From Anaerolineales bacterium UBA6131 (GTDB lineage: Bacteria; Chloroflexota; Anaerolineae; UBA2200), in assembly GCA_002435875.1 (NCBI GenBank), contig DIVN01000067.1, forward strand, positions 1 through 7,570: 7,570 bases of DNA, given 5' to 3'. The position numbers and the translations under genes are program-made. Numbering within the stretch: position 1 is the first letter of the stretch; the number at the start of each line of letters is the position of its first letter. This document shows positions 5,602-7,570 of the stretch, piece by piece. Under the pieces are notes generated by a model that was not told the DNA's origin, did no database searches, and saw only the letters and a program-made list of their open reading frames with translations.

Positions 5602-7570
5602 ATGGATGGTCAGCACTATGCGGACTTTATCGATTTAGATATCCAGGAGGCAGATCCCGACACCAACGTGATGATCGGGTTCGAGGAGGAGCGCCAGACC
5701 CGCAAGCTCATCCTGATCCCGTCCGAAAGCATCGCCCCGCGAGCTGTACGCCAAGCGCTCGGCTCTGTCTTTAACAATATCTACGCCGAGGGTTACCCCT
5801 CACTGCGCATGACACGCGATGACGAGAAGCTGGTCCTGGAGCACGTTCACCAGCTAGCCTACTACCGACGTTATGCTGACCGCCGATTCTACAAGGGTGT
5901 GGAGTACGCCGACGCCATCGAGACTCTGGCGCAGCGTCGCTGTGCGCAGTGCTTCGCGACCGAGAGCATCGCCGCTGACCAGATATTCGTGAATGTGCAG
6001 CCACTTTCGGGGGCAGCGGCCAATCTTGGCGTCTACCAAAGCTTTCTCAAGCCTGGAGACACCCTCATGGGGCTAAACCTGTTCCAGGGCGGTCACCTGA
6101 CACATGGCAGCGAATTCAATCTCTCAGGCCGCCTCTACAAGGTGGTGTCCTACAATGTGAATCGCAGCACCGAAAAGCTCGACTATGACGAAATTGCGTC
6201 GCTGGCGCGGGAGCATCGACCAAGGATTATCGTCGCTGGCTACACGTCGTATCCTTGGGCTCCCGACTGGGCACGATTTCGGGCTATTGCTGACGAGGTT
6301 GGGGCGCTCCTTCTAGCGGATATCTCTCACACCGCCGGGATGGCCATCGCTGGTGCCTATCCCAATCCCGTCGGTTACGCAGATGTGATCACATGCACCA
6401 CCCACAAGACCATCTGCGGTCCACGTGGTGCGGTGATTATCACCACTGACGAAGAGAAGGCACAGCAGATCGACGCGGCCATATTCCCTGGTGAACAGGG
6501 GGGGCCGCATGTCAACAAATTCGCCGCGATGGCTGTAGCTTTCAAGATTGCGCAGACGCCCCAGTTCAAGCGTCTACAGTACGCCATTGTCGAGAACGCA
6601 CAGGCACTGGCGACCTCTCTGACCAAGCGCGGCCTCAAGCTCGCTTACGGTGGCACGAACACCCACATGCTGCTGGTAGATCTCCGCAGTATCAAGACCC
6701 CAACAGGCGCCCCCCTGCGGGGCGAAGTTGCAGCACGGATGCTCGACCTCTGCGGCATTGTGGTGAACAAGAACACCATCCCAGGGGATGAGCTGACTGC
6801 ACTGGGCAGTGGCATCCGCATGGGCACACCATGGATCACGCAGCGGGGAATGAATGTTGAGCATCTGGACGAGCTGGCCGGCATTATCGATCGTGTCCTC
6901 ACGGCAGTTCGGCCCTTCAAGTACGTTGGCCTTGCAGGAGAGCTCCCTCGAGGCAAGATCAGCCTCCCGGTACTTGAGGGCGCTCGTCGAGATGTGGACG
7001 CACTAATCCAGCGCATTCGCCATGACAGGCAGCGCAAGAATCTCGAATACCCACACAAGATGGTGGTATCTGATCCGCCCACAGTAAGCAGGCCCTTGGG
7101 TCTACCGGTAGTCGACGCCAAGGTCGCCGCCACCGGCAGGGCTCTGTTGCTCGATTCCACCGACATGACCGTACTGCGCATCTGTGGGTGGAGAGCCAAG
7201 CCCTTCCTGCAACAAGCCTGCACGGGGAATGTGGCTGCCCTTGCCCCCAATCACGCCCTGCGTACATTTCTGCTGGACGACAATGGCAAGCTCCTCGATG
7301 ATATCCTGGTCGCTCGCCTCGAGGGCGATGCTAGGTGTAGAGAAAGCTATGTCTTGCTTGCCAATGCAGTCAACGCGACGCGCGTCAAGTCCTGGCTGAG
7401 AGCACTGTCCGATGGCTACATCGTGTTTGACCATGAGGATCTCCTGCGCAAGGTTGAGGGCCCTGCCACCATCGAAGACCTATCCCAGGATGAGCAGCCC
7501 GACCCGGCAGACAGTAGAGTGTGCCTGACCGTGGTGGGGCCAGATGGATCACGGATTCTGGAACGGCTCG
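5602..7570 (+). CDS. glyA: Serine hydroxymethyltransferase fused to a GcvT-like domain (3' truncated by window end)
   Basis: SHMT interconverts serine and glycine, passing the one-carbon unit to tetrahydrofolate; GcvT-type domains bind folate and, in the glycine cleavage system, take the methylene group from the H-protein lipoamide. Starts at ATG 5602 with GGAG 7 nt upstream; 656 codons stay open to the window end. Residues 1 to about 475 are a full SHMT: Tyr61/Glu63 in IYAEGYP, His165 in GGHLTHG, Asp240/His243 in ADISH, PLP lysine Lys269 in CTTHKTICGPRG, and substrate Arg406 in GSGIRMGTPWIT. There is a 26-residue insertion between EGYP (63-66) and FYKG (96-99), and the usual QPHSGSQAN is QPLSGAAAN. 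After a linker (about 476-508), residues 510-656 resemble the GcvT N-terminal region: STDMTVLRICG, LLDDNGKLLDDILVARL with Asp566/Asp567, and YVLLANAVN. SHMT alone is about 420 residues in most bacteria. SHMT is certain; the GcvT-like assignment is good but rests on a partial domain. Confidence 0.92.
   Translation, partial: MDGQHYADFIDLDIQEADPDTNVMIGFEEERQTRKLILIPSESIAPRAVRQALGSVFNNIYAEGYPSLRMTRDDEKLVLEHVHQLAYYRRYADRRFYKGVEYADAIETLAQRRCAQCFATESIAADQIFVNVQPLSGAAANLGVYQSFLKPGDTLMGLNLFQGGHLTHGSEFNLSGRLYKVVSYNVNRSTEKLDYDEIASLAREHRPRIIVAGYTSYPWAPDWARFRAIADEVGALLLADISHTAGMAIAGAYPNPVGYADVITCTTHKTICGPRGAVIITTDEEKAQQIDAAIFPGEQGGPHVNKFAAMAVAFKIAQTPQFKRLQYAIVENAQALATSLTKRGLKLAYGGTNTHMLLVDLRSIKTPTGAPLRGEVAARMLDLCGIVVNKNTIPGDELTALGSGIRMGTPWITQRGMNVEHLDELAGIIDRVLTAVRPFKYVGLAGELPRGKISLPVLEGARRDVDALIQRIRHDRQRKNLEYPHKMVVSDPPTVSRPLGLPVVDAKVAATGRALLLDSTDMTVLRICGWRAKPFLQQACTGNVAALAPNHALRTFLLDDNGKLLDDILVARLEGDARCRESYVLLANAVNATRVKSWLRALSDGYIVFDHEDLLRKVEGPATIEDLSQDEQPDPADSRVCLTVVGPDGSRILERL

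Overview
This window reads as an ordinary bacterial chromosome segment, fully packed with housekeeping and central-carbon genes. It has roughly 55-60% GC by eye, Shine-Dalgarno sequences before most genes, and both GTG and TTG starts. A member of the Chloroflexota, perhaps an Anaerolineae relative, is my best guess. The guess rests on the LysM protein (one membrane helix, Thr/Pro-rich spacers, Trp-rich tail) and on the fusion of serine hydroxymethyltransferase to a GcvT-like domain. It is inference; no rRNA or marker-gene comparison was possible.

Left block (1-1990, + strand): the citryl-CoA lyase part of ATP-citrate lyase, cut by the left window edge, is followed after only 2 nt by an isocitrate dehydrogenase. 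ATP-citrate lyase is a diagnostic enzyme of the reductive TCA cycle. Side by side, the two genes handle citrate cleavage and the isocitrate/2-oxoglutarate step, either for CO2 fixation or for making acetyl-CoA from citrate.

Middle block (2111-4209, - strand): read in transcription order, this is RNase PH (rph), an HD-domain hydrolase-like protein and a membrane-anchored LysM protein. They probably form one operon from a promoter at 4246-4275. It converges on the acl-icd block, and a perfect 14-bp hairpin at 2019-2054 separates the two.

Right block (4321-7570, + strand): a textbook promoter (TTGACA, 18 nt, TATAAT) divergent from the rph promoter drives a 384-residue protein of unknown function. 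Its N-terminal half looks like a MobA/CofC-type nucleotidyltransferase fold that has lost a usual acidic motif. After 77 nt comes a long open frame running off the right edge: a complete serine hydroxymethyltransferase module fused to a GcvT-like (aminomethyltransferase/folate-binding) domain, so two linked steps of one-carbon metabolism may sit on one chain.

No RNA genes, mobile elements, CRISPR arrays or large repeats were seen, and no gene-free stretch exceeds 300 bases. The best candidates for something undescribed are the SHMT-GcvT fusion and the unknown protein that precedes it.
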